DNA of 63,222 bases, from assembly GCA_031277165.1 (NCBI GenBank), contig JAISLT010000028.1:1-63222 (forward strand), given 5' to 3'. The translations under genes were made by a program, and so were the position numbers. Source of the DNA: Spirochaetaceae bacterium. GTDB taxonomy: Bacteria > Spirochaetota > Spirochaetia > Treponematales > Breznakiellaceae. The notes below the pieces were generated by a model that saw only the letters and a list, made by a program, of their open reading frames with translations, searched no databases and was not told the origin of the DNA. This document shows, piece by piece, positions 31,310 to 40,188 of this stretch; positions within the stretch are counted from its first letter, which is position 1, and each line of letters starts with the position of its first letter.

Positions 31310-32142
31310 GTCCCGGGGCCTTTGCCGTCCGGGGCCATGGCTATGTAGAGCCGGGCTTCGGTTATGCTAATCCCCAGCCGGGCGGCGATAAGGTCCTCGG
31401 AAAAGCCCGCCCGGTAAAGCTCGGCAACCCGTTCTTTCATGGGGGGCGCTTTGGGGCTGATGGGATTGGCCGAGACTGTAAAACGGGGATATTCCGGCGG
31501 CGGAATGGGAACATCCGCGGATGGTCCAAGGGAAATTGGCGGCGAAGGGGAAAGATCCGCCGATGGCGAAGGGGGAACCGGCAAAGGGGAGACCTCCGCC
31601 GGCGGCGCAGGGGGAACCGCCGGAAAGAGGGGGCTGTCCGGCGGGGCGCCGGCCGGCGGCCGCTGCGTCTGGGCTTTGTAGGCCCCGGCGGCCTGGACGG
31701 CGGTGGTTTCCCGTATTTCCAGGCTGTCAAGCAGGCCGGCTTTTTTCTGCCGCCCGGAAACCTTTGCGGAGGGGCTTTTTGGTTTTTTCTGCCGGGGATT
31801 TTCCGGGGAAGGCGCGGCGCCCTGGGGGATTTGCCCGGCGCGGCCAAGGGCGGCAAAGGCCGCTTCTTCGGCGTTTTTGCGGGTAAGTTCCCGGTTATAG
31901 ACGGCAATGCGCCGTTCCGCCTCGGCGCAGAGTCCTCGCAGGGTGTTTATTTTTTCCTCTAAAAGCTGAAGGTTCTGTTCGGTCTTTTCGTCTATATCCG
32001 CCTCAAGCTGAAGAACCTCTTCCTGGAGCAGCGCCAGGATCCGGTCCGGGCTGGTTCTGCGCTTTACATACGATCTAAGGTACAAAAGGGCAAGAAACCA
32101 CAGGAGCAGCGCCAGGGCAAGGACGGTAAAAAACAGGTTCAT
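31306..32142 (-). CDS. membrane-anchored coiled-coil, proline-rich protein with C-terminal HTH, flagellar operon
   Basis: The product is 278 residues: an N-terminal transmembrane helix (FFTVLALALLLWFLALLYL), a coiled coil (about 35-95), a long Pro/Ala/Ser-rich linker with PPSPSAD-like repeats (about 115-230), and a C-terminal helical segment (MKERVAELYRAGFSEDLIAA then RLGISITEARLYI) resembling a small helix-turn-helix. It is the last gene of the flagellar operon. The layout resembles small membrane proteins found beside FliA/FapA genes in other flagellated bacteria. Function unknown; a role in flagellar number or gene control is inference. Confidence 0.6.
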   Translation of the reverse strand: MNLFFTVLALALLLWFLALLYLRSYVKRRTSPDRILALLQEEVLQLEADIDEKTEQNLQLLEEKINTLRGLCAEAERRIAVYNRELTRKNAEEAAFAALGRAGQIPQGAAPSPENPRQKKPKSPSAKVSGRQKKAGLLDSLEIRETTAVQAAGAYKAQTQRPPAGAPPDSPLFPAVPPAPPAEVSPLPVPPSPSADLSPSPPISLGPSADVPIPPPEYPRFTVSANPISPKAPPMKERVAELYRAGFSEDLIAARLGISITEARLYIAMAPDGKGPGT

Positions 32143-32158
32143 GACAGGGGCCGTTTCC

Positions 32159-32488
32159 TTAAAGAGAAACGTCTATGTTTTTACCCAGGGCGGGATCCCG
32201 AATTACCTCTTCGGTTTCTTCCCCGGCCGTTTTTGGATCTTCCTCCCGGCGGCGGCCGGAATTTTCCTGCTCCGGTTTGCCGCCGTTCTTATCCGTAACT
32301 CCTTCGGCCCCTTCGCCCATATCCTGGGCTTCATTGACCGCCCGGATCCGTTCATCCAACTGCTGTTGAATTCGGGCCTGCTGGACGGAATGGAGCAGTG
32401 CCGCCCCTTCGCGGCTGGCCGCTTCCTGTTTACCCACCTTGTCAACCTGGGTAAAGAGGGTTTGAAGGTCAATTGGTGATATAGCCAT
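32159..32488 (-). CDS. conserved-looking small hydrophilic protein, flagellar operon
   Basis: The product is 109 residues. The first 45 residues are helical (LQTLFTQVDKVGKQEAASRE, LLHSVQQARIQQQLDERIRA) and the rest is a charged, probably disordered Glu/Lys/Gly-rich tail. The ATG at 32488 lies inside the end of the FapA-type gene (20-bp overlap), so it is co-translated with it. No family recognised. Confidence 0.55.
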   Translation of the reverse strand: MAISPIDLQTLFTQVDKVGKQEAASREGAALLHSVQQARIQQQLDERIRAVNEAQDMGEGAEGVTDKNGGKPEQENSGRRREEDPKTAGEETEEVIRDPALGKNIDVSL

Positions 32489-34430
32489 CGGGTCCCTTCT
32501 TTACTTCTTCGTCCGGTTCTTCGTACTTTGTTACCCGTATAAGGCCGTTTTCAAGGATAAACGTGACGGCCCGGTATTCGTTACGCACGTCCTCCTTGGC
32601 ATCCCGGATAAGGACCTTAACCCCCGGATACACCTTCGAAGAAGCGGACACCCTTCCTCTGGCTTTAAGGGTATTGAGGAAGGTTTGGATTCTTTCGGTT
32701 TCTTCTTTATTTTTTTGCAGATCCCCCGTTAATTCCTGCCGTTTGTCCATAAGCTCATTAAGATAGGCTTCCTTATCTTCCGGAAGGCTCTTGCGCTGTT
32801 TTTTAATGTTTATAAGGGTTTGAATGTTAAGCTGTACCTCTTCCAGTTGTTTTTCATTTTCCGCCTTCTGCACCCCCAGTATTTCCAGGTGTTCCTTGCT
32901 TTTAGGATCAAAGCCCACTTCGCAGATGGTCTCGGTTCCGCTGGTGGGGCTTCCGATGCTTTTAGCGTTAATTTCTTCGGTGGCCCGCAGGCGGCCCCCC
33001 ACAATGGAAGCCCGCTTACCCTTGCATATGATCCGCTTAAAGGCGTCTACCTGGGAGTTGATAATGCCGTCGGAAACCACCACCATGTTGCCCGCTTCCA
33101 CATGGGAGTTTTCGATAAACCGGGCCCAGATAGAGCGGCCGGAGCGGATAATGCCGCTGCTTCTTCCGGTAATTCCCTGGTGGACAATAATATCCCCTTC
33201 GGCATCCAGTTCCGCCTTTTCTACGGTCCCATCCACTTCTATGTTGCCCGCCGCCTTAACCGAATAGCCGTCTTCCACATTGCCGGTGATAATCACCGTC
33301 CCCAGGAAGATGATGTTTCCGGTTTTAATGTTGACGTTTCCTTGAACGGTATATACCGGCTCCACATTGATCTTCCCCCCGGCCAGCACCACCTGGCCGT
33401 TCATATCCGCCACAATGGTAACTCCGTCGTCCCCCACATGCACGTTCTTTCCCAGGGGCATGGCGATTTCTCTGCCGTTCCTGGCGGGGAGTATCTTGCC
33501 CGTAACGGTACGGCCCACGATCCCATCCTCCGCGGGAATTTTAACCGCCAGGGGCTGGCCCTCCACCACATTTTGAATAATATTAAGGTCCTTAAAATCT
33601 ACCCGGCCGTTGGAACCTTCCCGAAGCCGCACACTGGATTGATCGGTTTCAAAATTATACTGGATATAGGAATCCCTGCCGTCTTCGGGCCGGATCCCCG
33701 CGGCCACCTGTACCGGCTCCTTATAGTAGGGAGCGTCGGCAAACCGGGACAGGCCCTCTTCGTCTATCCCAAAGGTCACCCGGTTGTTTCTAAGATAGGA
33801 CAGGTAGGTTTCCAGGGAAATGTCGCAGCCCCCGGCGCCGGGGGGAGTGACGGTAATGGCGGCCTTCATTTCGTCGGCGGTAATATCCACCGAAACCATG
33901 GCATCGTTGGCAGGGACATGCTGAAAATCCCCTATCCGCAGGTAGGTTCCCTTTTCTTCTTTAATTGCCGCGGTAACCTTATCCATGTCGCAGTTGGAAA
34001 TACCCCGGGCGGCAATAAGCTGGGTTACATCCGAGGGATTAACCCTTCTGCCCTTACCCACCGGCGGTATAACCTTTAGGTATGCCCCATCGTGAAGCAG
34101 GTGCACATAGGCTTCCCCGTCGGTATCCTGCACCACATTGACGGCGGCGGCGGTTTCTTCCACCGCGGCTTCTTTTTCTTCTTTGATGGTTTCGGCGGTG
34201 ATCCGTTCATAGGCCTTGATTTTCCAGTTTTTAGCGCCGGTTCCCATAAAGCCGGAAAAACCCTTAACCGTTACCTCGTATTCGATGCGCCGTACCGAAA
34301 GGTTAAGCAGGGCCGCCGCTTCGGATACGGCCTCTTCCAGGGTGGCCCCCTCGGCTTCAATAATCCGCACCGCCCTGTCCCGCTCCAAGCGTTCTTTCAT
34401 TGCATGCTGAAGCTGGACAAAGTCAACCAT
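32469..34430 (-). CDS. FapA family (DUF342) protein
   Basis: The product is 653 residues. The N-terminal 60 residues resemble a Jag-N type domain (AEGATLEEAVSEAAALLNL, VTVKGFSGFMGTGAKNWKIK). The FapA body follows: PPVGKGRRVNPSDV, MNGQVVLAGGKINVEPVYTV and a stack of beta-helix-like turns (GNIIFLGTVIITGNVEDGYS, AGNIEVDGTVEKAELDAEGD), ending in a coiled coil (about 545-620). It sits between the FliA-type sigma gene and two small genes. FapA-type proteins accompany flagellar and cell-shape genes in many bacteria; the mechanism is not settled. Confidence 0.82.
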   Translation of the reverse strand: MVDFVQLQHAMKERLERDRAVRIIEAEGATLEEAVSEAAALLNLSVRRIEYEVTVKGFSGFMGTGAKNWKIKAYERITAETIKEEKEAAVEETAAAVNVVQDTDGEAYVHLLHDGAYLKVIPPVGKGRRVNPSDVTQLIAARGISNCDMDKVTAAIKEEKGTYLRIGDFQHVPANDAMVSVDITADEMKAAITVTPPGAGGCDISLETYLSYLRNNRVTFGIDEEGLSRFADAPYYKEPVQVAAGIRPEDGRDSYIQYNFETDQSSVRLREGSNGRVDFKDLNIIQNVVEGQPLAVKIPAEDGIVGRTVTGKILPARNGREIAMPLGKNVHVGDDGVTIVADMNGQVVLAGGKINVEPVYTVQGNVNIKTGNIIFLGTVIITGNVEDGYSVKAAGNIEVDGTVEKAELDAEGDIIVHQGITGRSSGIIRSGRSIWARFIENSHVEAGNMVVVSDGIINSQVDAFKRIICKGKRASIVGGRLRATEEINAKSIGSPTSGTETICEVGFDPKSKEHLEILGVQKAENEKQLEEVQLNIQTLINIKKQRKSLPEDKEAYLNELMDKRQELTGDLQKNKEETERIQTFLNTLKARGRVSASSKVYPGVKVLIRDAKEDVRNEYRAVTFILENGLIRVTKYEEPDEEVKKGPDGYITN

Positions 34431-34432
34431 AT

Positions 34433-35239
34433 TTACACGATGCCTTTCCGTATATTAGTAAGCTTAGATCGCAGGCGCAGGATGGCCTTGGTATGGAGCT
34501 GGGAAACCCGGGACTCGGTTACTTCCAATACCTGACCTATTTCCTTAAGGGTAAGATCCTCGTAATAGTACAGTACCAGTATTTTCTTTTCTTTTTCCGG
34601 AAGATCGTTAATGGCGCTGACAATGACCCGGCGTATTTCTTCTTTTTCGACGATCACATCGGGGTTAAGGCTGGAGGGAGATTCGATGCTGTCCCCGATG
34701 GAAACTTTATCGTTTTCGTCCCCGGAAAACCAAACGTCATTTAGGGAAAGGACCGAGGTGCTGGAAATTCTCTGCATGGTCTTAAGGAATTCCCCTTCGT
34801 CCATTCCCATGGATTTGGCAATTTCCTGATCCGTCGCGGTTCTGCCAAGCTGCGCTTCCAGGGATCCAATGGCGTCTTCTATTTCCCGGGTCTTCTGCCG
34901 TACCGAACGGGGCACCCAGTCTATGGAACGGAGTTCATCAAAGATAGCCCCCCGGATGCGGGTGACCGCGTAGGTTTTAAATTTTACATTTTTTTCCGGA
35001 TCAAATTTATCAATGGCATCTAAAAGCCCGAAAACCCCAAACCCCACCAGATCGTCAAATTCCACATTATGGGGCATGCCCACGGCAACTTTACCGGCCA
35101 CATATTTAACCAGGGGCGCATACTGTTTAATAAAGGCTTCCCGGATTTTCGGATCCCGTTTTTTGCGGTACTGCACCCAGAGTTCTTCTTCTTGTTTTTC
35201 TTCCAGGGGCTTATCGGTACCCCAGAAAGTTTTCCCCAT
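34433..35239 (-). CDS. fliA: flagellar sigma factor FliA/WhiG
   Basis: The product is 268 residues. Region 2 ([40 protein letters not shown]) and region 4 ([40 protein letters not shown]) are complete, and the FliA/WhiG hallmark IDWVPRSVR is present. It directs RNA polymerase to late flagellar and motility promoters. It is encoded near the end of the flagellar operon, the usual spirochete place (whiG). The start ATG at 35239 has an AGAGGATA site. No anti-sigma FlgM gene is visible in the window. Confidence 0.92.
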   Translation of the reverse strand: MGKTFWGTDKPLEEKQEEELWVQYRKKRDPKIREAFIKQYAPLVKYVAGKVAVGMPHNVEFDDLVGFGVFGLLDAIDKFDPEKNVKFKTYAVTRIRGAIFDELRSIDWVPRSVRQKTREIEDAIGSLEAQLGRTATDQEIAKSMGMDEGEFLKTMQRISSTSVLSLNDVWFSGDENDKVSIGDSIESPSSLNPDVIVEKEEIRRVIVSAINDLPEKEKKILVLYYYEDLTLKEIGQVLEVTESRVSQLHTKAILRLRSKLTNIRKGIV

Positions 35240-35242
35240 AGA

Positions 35243-35923
35243 TTATCCTCTTTCGTCTCTTTTTAACGCCGTTTGTATGGCCCGGGCCAGCTCCTTGGGG
35301 TTAAAGTCCCCCGCCAAAGCCGGTTTCCCCGAATGGGGGGCGCTCCGTTTCGGCTCCGGGGTGTCAAAACTAAGGGCCTGTGGATCGCCCTCTTTTGCCG
35401 GGGAGCCGGGGACCGCCGCAAAATCTTCCATTCCGGGGAGTCCCTCCGGCGGGGCCGAAGGGGTAAAATGACCCGGAAGCTCCTCCCCCGGAATGCCGCC
35501 GGGGCCTAGTTCCAGGTTATCCCCGGCTCCCCTTTCTTCAGTATACATGCCATCCCCGTCCTGATCCAGAGGAGCGCCGGCCATTCCTTCCCGGGAAGAG
35601 GAAAATCCGGGCCTGCCGGCTATGTCGTCCACTTCCTCCGTGCCATCGGTGGGAAAGGCCCCTTCCATGGGATTTCCCAGGGTAATATCCACCCGGGAAC
35701 CGGCGGAGGGTATGTCAAGATCGTCCTCCGGTTCGCTGAGCAGTTCCGGCACAAACTGGCCCAGGAGCCAGAAAACCAGGCAGGAAAGGCCGAAAAAGAG
35801 GGCCCCAAAAAGCAGCGCCCGGAAAAGCAAAACCACCGGGCCAATGCGGCTTATAAGGCCTATCAGCAGGGAAAAGGCAAAGGCGGCCCCCGCTGCAATA
35901 CCTGCGATCTTAAAGTTAAACAT
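35243..35923 (-). CDS. membrane protein with acidic disordered tail, flagellar operon
   Basis: The ATG at 35923 lies at the end of flhG with an AAAGGAGAAAG site inside that gene; the longer frame upstream is not needed. The product is about 226 residues. Two membrane helices (IAAGAAFAFSLLIGLISR, VLLFRALLFGALFFGLSCL) are followed by about 160 residues of Gly/Pro/Glu-rich disordered sequence and a short terminal helix (NPKELARAIQTALKRDERG). It occupies the slot between flhG and fliA. Unknown function; a scaffold role for FlhG or the sigma factor is only a guess. Confidence 0.6.
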   Translation of the reverse strand: MFNFKIAGIAAGAAFAFSLLIGLISRIGPVVLLFRALLFGALFFGLSCLVFWLLGQFVPELLSEPEDDLDIPSAGSRVDITLGNPMEGAFPTDGTEEVDDIAGRPGFSSSREGMAGAPLDQDGDGMYTEERGAGDNLELGPGGIPGEELPGHFTPSAPPEGLPGMEDFAAVPGSPAKEGDPQALSFDTPEPKRSAPHSGKPALAGDFNPKELARAIQTALKRDERG

Positions 35924-35927
35924 CCGT

Positions 35928-36815
35928 TTAACTTTCTCCTTTAAACATCCGTTTAAGCATATTGCCAAAACCGCCGCTATCCTTGACTTCGGTCTTGTCC
36001 ATGCGGCTTACAATATGCTGGATGCACAGGGATGCCCTGCATTTTGGATCCACCACCATAAAAGGCCGCTGCCGTAACACCGCCTGGGACACGGAGGTAT
36101 CGTCGTAAATAAAGCCTAAATATTCCAGCTTTAGGTTAAGGAACTGGCTGGTAATGTTGATCATCCTATCCGCTATTTTAGAGGCTTCGGTGGCGTTCTT
36201 AACCCGGTTTACCACCAGTTTAAGACCCATGTTAAGGCTGTTTACTTCGGTGGCGATGATCTTGATAATTCCGTAGGCATCGGTAATGGCCGTCGGTTCC
36301 GGGGTGGTAATAATGAGGGAGTCATCCGCCGCGGCCACAAAGTCCAACACATTGCTGGAAACACCGGCGGAAGTATCGATGATAATAATATCCGCCGAAG
36401 ACAGGGTGTTAAGTTCCTCTATAAAATACTGCCGTTCCGCCTCGGTAAGATTGGCAATCTTTGAAAATCCCGAAGCGCCCGCTACTATGGAAATTCCGTA
36501 TTCGGTTTCTACCATTATTTCTTTCATGGTTTTTTGCTTGCGGATCACATGGTACAGGTTGAATTTGGGGATCATGTTAAGCATCACATTTACATTGGCA
36601 AGTCCCAGGTCTGCATCCATAACCACCACTTTTCTTCCCGTCCGGGCATAGGCCAGGGCCAGATTAACCGACATATTGGTTTTTCCCACCCCCCCCTTGC
36701 CGGAGGTAATAGTGATAATCCGGGTCTTTTTTCCATCCTTACCCTTAGAGGGCTTTTCGTAGGAGCTGCTTTTTTGCCGCATCATCTCCCGTAGTTTTTC
36801 TGCCTGATCTTCCAT
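35928..36815 (-). CDS. flhG: FlhG/YlxH MinD-like ATPase
   Basis: The product is 295 residues. Near the N-terminus is the deviant Walker A KGGVGKTNMSVNLALAYA; switch and Walker B regions are VVMDADLGLANVNVMLN and IIIIDTSAGVSSNVLDF. A basic N-terminal helix (REMMRQKSSSYEKPSKGKDG) is the usual FlhF-stimulating segment. FlhG controls flagellar number and placement by activating the GTPase FlhF, whose gene ends two bases upstream. It is part of the flagellar operon. Confidence 0.92.
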   Translation of the reverse strand: MEDQAEKLREMMRQKSSSYEKPSKGKDGKKTRIITITSGKGGVGKTNMSVNLALAYARTGRKVVVMDADLGLANVNVMLNMIPKFNLYHVIRKQKTMKEIMVETEYGISIVAGASGFSKIANLTEAERQYFIEELNTLSSADIIIIDTSAGVSSNVLDFVAAADDSLIITTPEPTAITDAYGIIKIIATEVNSLNMGLKLVVNRVKNATEASKIADRMINITSQFLNLKLEYLGFIYDDTSVSQAVLRQRPFMVVDPKCRASLCIQHIVSRMDKTEVKDSGGFGNMLKRMFKGES

Positions 36816-36817
36816 GA

Positions 36818-38032
36818 TTAAGCTCCTGTATCCTTTAACTTAAGATGATCCAGAGAATTAAGATACGCGCCAAAGCGTTCCGCCAGAACATCCGTATCCA
36901 CGGTAAAACCCTCCAGGTTACGGAGGAGGGAGAGTACCGAAGCCCGTTCTATATCCGGCGGGACGGTTTGGCCGGTGGTAATAAAAGAGATGCTCTTCCC
37001 TTCCTCCGCCAGGGCGCTTATTACATTTCCTGTCCCGGTGGTTTCGTCCAGTTTGGTAATAATCACCGCCCTGTATTTAAAGGGTTCAAACTGCCGCAGA
37101 ATTTCTTTAATGTCGCTGGATTTGGTAGAGGCGGCAATACACAGGTGGGGTTCCGCCTTGGCCGGACAGGCGTCCAGGATCGCCTTCATATCCCCCAGTT
37201 CGCCGTAATTCCGGGGGCTCTTTCCTATGGTATCCACCAGAACAAAGTCTATTTTTTCCCGGTACAGGGCCAGGGTTTTCCGCAGGGTTTCGTAGTTTTC
37301 CACGGCACTTACCGGAATCTCCATAATTTCCCCGTATTTTTCTATTTGATGTTTTCCCCCGATGCGGTAATTGTCCAGGGTTATCATCCGTACCGAATGC
37401 TGCCATTGGCCGCCGGTTCTATTCCCGTAGAGGGCCCCGAGTTTTGCAATGGTGGTGGTTTTTCCCACCCCCGTGGGGCCCACCAGCAGGATGATCCGGG
37501 GCTTTTTCTTTACATCCGGTTCCTGGTACAGGGTAATCCGTTCGGCGATCCAGAGGAGGGCCCTTTTTTGTACATCCTCGTAATTGTCCAGGCTGTCCAG
37601 GGGGAATTCCCGGCGGGCCCGTTCCACCATTCCCCGAATAAAGGCCGGAGAAAAATCGTTGGCCTGAAGGTCCTCTTCCAGTCTTTGCAGGGAAGGATGT
37701 TCCCGAATCCCCTGTACAGGGGGAGTTTCATTGACCCGGTGGTCCAGTTTTTCGTGCAGGCTGCGGAGTTCCTTTAACACGCTCTGCAGGGCCGCATCCG
37801 GCGCGGCCTTACCGGCGGCGGCCAGAACCTGGCGCTTGGCGGTTTCCAGATCCGGGGCGGGGGCGTATCCATAGGTGCCGGTCATTTCCACCTCCTCGTA
37901 GGATCCTATGCCAAAAAACCCGCCCTTTCTAAGGGTCCGTTCCAGCAGTACCTTCGCACCGCTTCCGTACCGGGCCCGGATCTTTTCCAGACATTCGCTG
38001 TGGGTTTTTCCCTGTTCGGTAAAATAGGGCAT
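36818..38032 (-). CDS. flhF: flagellar placement GTPase FlhF
   Basis: The product is 404 residues. The N-terminal B domain (EQGKTHSECLEKIRARYGSG) and a variable linker precede the SRP-type NG domain: G1 LVGPTGVGKTTTIAKLG, G2/G3 MITLDNYRIGGKHQIEKYG and VDTIGKSPRN, G4 ITKLDETTGTG, and a final TGQTVPPDIE. FlhF places flagella at the cell pole, matching subpolar insertion of spirochete periplasmic flagella. Gene order flhA-flhF-flhG is classic. Confidence 0.94.
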   Translation of the reverse strand: MPYFTEQGKTHSECLEKIRARYGSGAKVLLERTLRKGGFFGIGSYEEVEMTGTYGYAPAPDLETAKRQVLAAAGKAAPDAALQSVLKELRSLHEKLDHRVNETPPVQGIREHPSLQRLEEDLQANDFSPAFIRGMVERARREFPLDSLDNYEDVQKRALLWIAERITLYQEPDVKKKPRIILLVGPTGVGKTTTIAKLGALYGNRTGGQWQHSVRMITLDNYRIGGKHQIEKYGEIMEIPVSAVENYETLRKTLALYREKIDFVLVDTIGKSPRNYGELGDMKAILDACPAKAEPHLCIAASTKSSDIKEILRQFEPFKYRAVIITKLDETTGTGNVISALAEEGKSISFITTGQTVPPDIERASVLSLLRNLEGFTVDTDVLAERFGAYLNSLDHLKLKDTGA

Positions 38033-38041
38033 GGCTACTCC

Positions 38042-40141
38042 TTATGCCGCACTTTCAATCTTAATTTCACCTACCGCTTCCACAGTAACCTCGTTGATAA
38101 TTTCCGGCACCGAAAGCACCACCAGATCGGGCAGTTCCCGGGATGTGGAGGATTTAACCAGGAGCCGGGCCGCCTCCGAGCAGAGGATCACCGGAAGCCA
38201 GCCGCGTTCCTGTACCGCCGCCGCCGCCCGGGACAGGGCCTTAATCCACCCGGTTTGCACCGGCGGATCCAGGGCGGATATGGTTCCCGACGCGGTTTCT
38301 ACTTTACTGTCAATTATTTTCTGCTCCAGGGACGGGTCGATGGTCAAGACCCTCAGCACCCGGCCGTCATCGGCGTATTGCAGGCAGAGCTGCCGGGCCA
38401 GGGCCTGCCGGGCCTTTTCGGTAAGAAATCTAACGTCCTTGATTACGGGGGCATAGTCCGCCAGGGCTTCCAAAATCGCCGTCATATTCCGGATCGAAAC
38501 CTGTTCTTTAAGGAGATTTTGTATTACCTTCTGGATTTCGCCCAGCGAAAGGTGCCGTTGGGCCTCTTCCACCACCGCGGGATAATCCTTTTTAAGGGCG
38601 TCCAGGATGCCCTGGGTTTCCTGCCGGCCCAAAATTTCCGCCGCATGGTGCTTAATAATTTCCGTAAGGTGGGTGGCAATAATCGAAGGGGGATCCACCA
38701 CCGTATACCCCGCCCGTTCCGCTTCGTCCCGTTTGTCGGAGCTAACCCACAGGGCCGGAAGCCCAAAGGCGGGATCCCTGGTTTTTTCCCCGGCCAGCTC
38801 ATCCTTTACCCCCCCGGGGTTAATACACAGGTAATATCCCATGCGGATCTTCCCCCGGCCTACCTCCACGCCCTTTATTTTAAGGCAGTATTCGCTGGGT
38901 TCCAGCCGCATATTGTCGATAATCCTAATCCGGGGGATTACCAGCCCCAGATCCAGGGCCGATTCCCGGCGTATCCGCTGGACCCGTTCCAGCAGTTCCG
39001 CCCCCTTGTCCCGGTCTACCAGGGGAATAAGACCGTATCCCAGTTCCAGGGACAGGGGATCCAGGGGCACCACCGGGGACATTTCCGCCGCCTCTTCCTT
39101 GGGCTTTGCCGCCTCGGCGGTTTTGCTCATGGCGGTCTCAAAATCCCGCCTTTTTTTTCTGCTTAGCCGAAGGGCCAAAAGGCCCATTAAGGCGGCCATG
39201 GGAATAAGCACATACCAGGGGAACCGGGGAAGGGCGGAAAAAAGCAGCAGCACCCCGGCGCCGATACCGTAGATCCGGGCGTCCCGGGAAAATTCCTTGG
39301 TTACATCTTCTCCGAAGGTTCCATCGGACACGGATCTGGTTACGATAATGCCCGTGGCGGTGGATACCAGAAGGGCGGGAAACTGGGAAAGAAGGCCGTC
39401 CCCAATTGAAAAGGCAATGTAGGTTCCCACCGCGGCGGAAATTGTTTCCCCGTGGAGCACCGTACCAATGATGATCCCCCCCAGGATGTTAACCACGGTA
39501 ATAAGGATCCCCACCTTAACGTTACCGGAGATAAATTTACTGGAACCGTCCATGGCGCCGTAAAAATCAACCTCCCGCTGAAGATCGTTTTTGCGGGCGA
39601 TGGATTCTTCTTCGGCAATGGCCCCGGAATTGAACTCCGCCTCGATGGCCATTTGTTTTCCCGGCAGGGCGTCCAGGGTAAACCGGGCGGCCACTTCTGC
39701 GATCCGGGTGGCGCCCTTGGTAATGACCACCGCCTGGACGGCGATGATCACAATAAAGATCACAAAGCCCACCACCAGTCCTTCGGTACCGCCGGAGCCC
39801 ACCACAAAGGAAGAAAAGGCCTGGATCATCCTTCCGTCAAAGGCCGCCCCCTGGGTAAGGATAAGCCGGGTAGAAGAAACGTTCAGGGCCAGGCCAAAAA
39901 CTGTAGACACCAGAAGCACCGTGGGAAAGGAAGCAAAATCCGTGGGCTTTTTAGTATAGAGGACTATGAGCAGGATAAGCAGGGCCAGCACCAGGTTCAT
40001 GGCCATCAATGCGTCCAGAAGAACCGTGGGCATGGGGATTATCAGCATCATCACCACCGCCACCACCGCCACGGCAATGGCGATGTCGCTGCGGTTTCCC
40101 ATAAAACTACCGGGACCTGCGATTGGTCTTGCATCAGCCAT
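38042..40141 (-). CDS. flhA: flagellar export gate protein FlhA
   Basis: The product is 699 residues. Eight transmembrane helices fill the N-terminal half (IAIAVAVVAVVMMLIIPMPT and following). The conserved FHIPEP-type cytosolic loop is seen around LDALPGKQMAIEAEFNSG. The cytosolic C-domain contains ILGRQETQGILDALKKDYPA and NLLKEQVSIRNMTAILEAL. FlhA is the large export-gate subunit that docks chaperone-substrate complexes. It lies between flhB and flhF in the operon; start ATG at 40141. Confidence 0.95.
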   Translation of the reverse strand: MADARPIAGPGSFMGNRSDIAIAVAVVAVVMMLIIPMPTVLLDALMAMNLVLALLILLIVLYTKKPTDFASFPTVLLVSTVFGLALNVSSTRLILTQGAAFDGRMIQAFSSFVVGSGGTEGLVVGFVIFIVIIAVQAVVITKGATRIAEVAARFTLDALPGKQMAIEAEFNSGAIAEEESIARKNDLQREVDFYGAMDGSSKFISGNVKVGILITVVNILGGIIIGTVLHGETISAAVGTYIAFSIGDGLLSQFPALLVSTATGIIVTRSVSDGTFGEDVTKEFSRDARIYGIGAGVLLLFSALPRFPWYVLIPMAALMGLLALRLSRKKRRDFETAMSKTAEAAKPKEEAAEMSPVVPLDPLSLELGYGLIPLVDRDKGAELLERVQRIRRESALDLGLVIPRIRIIDNMRLEPSEYCLKIKGVEVGRGKIRMGYYLCINPGGVKDELAGEKTRDPAFGLPALWVSSDKRDEAERAGYTVVDPPSIIATHLTEIIKHHAAEILGRQETQGILDALKKDYPAVVEEAQRHLSLGEIQKVIQNLLKEQVSIRNMTAILEALADYAPVIKDVRFLTEKARQALARQLCLQYADDGRVLRVLTIDPSLEQKIIDSKVETASGTISALDPPVQTGWIKALSRAAAAVQERGWLPVILCSEAARLLVKSSTSRELPDLVVLSVPEIINEVTVEAVGEIKIESAA

Positions 40142-40188
40142 ATTTTGTTTCCTTCATATTGCCTGTTACCTGCGCTTTACCGCGCCGC

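Noticed and set aside
31500-31640. Purine-rich tandem-looking repeats, considered as CRISPR or satellite DNA
   Set aside because: They encode the Pro/Ser-rich linker of the gene at 31306-32142; unit lengths vary and there are no spacer-like segments.
32820-34079. A 419-codon open frame on the plus strand
   Set aside because: It is antisense to the FapA-type gene, which has clear domain structure and operon context.
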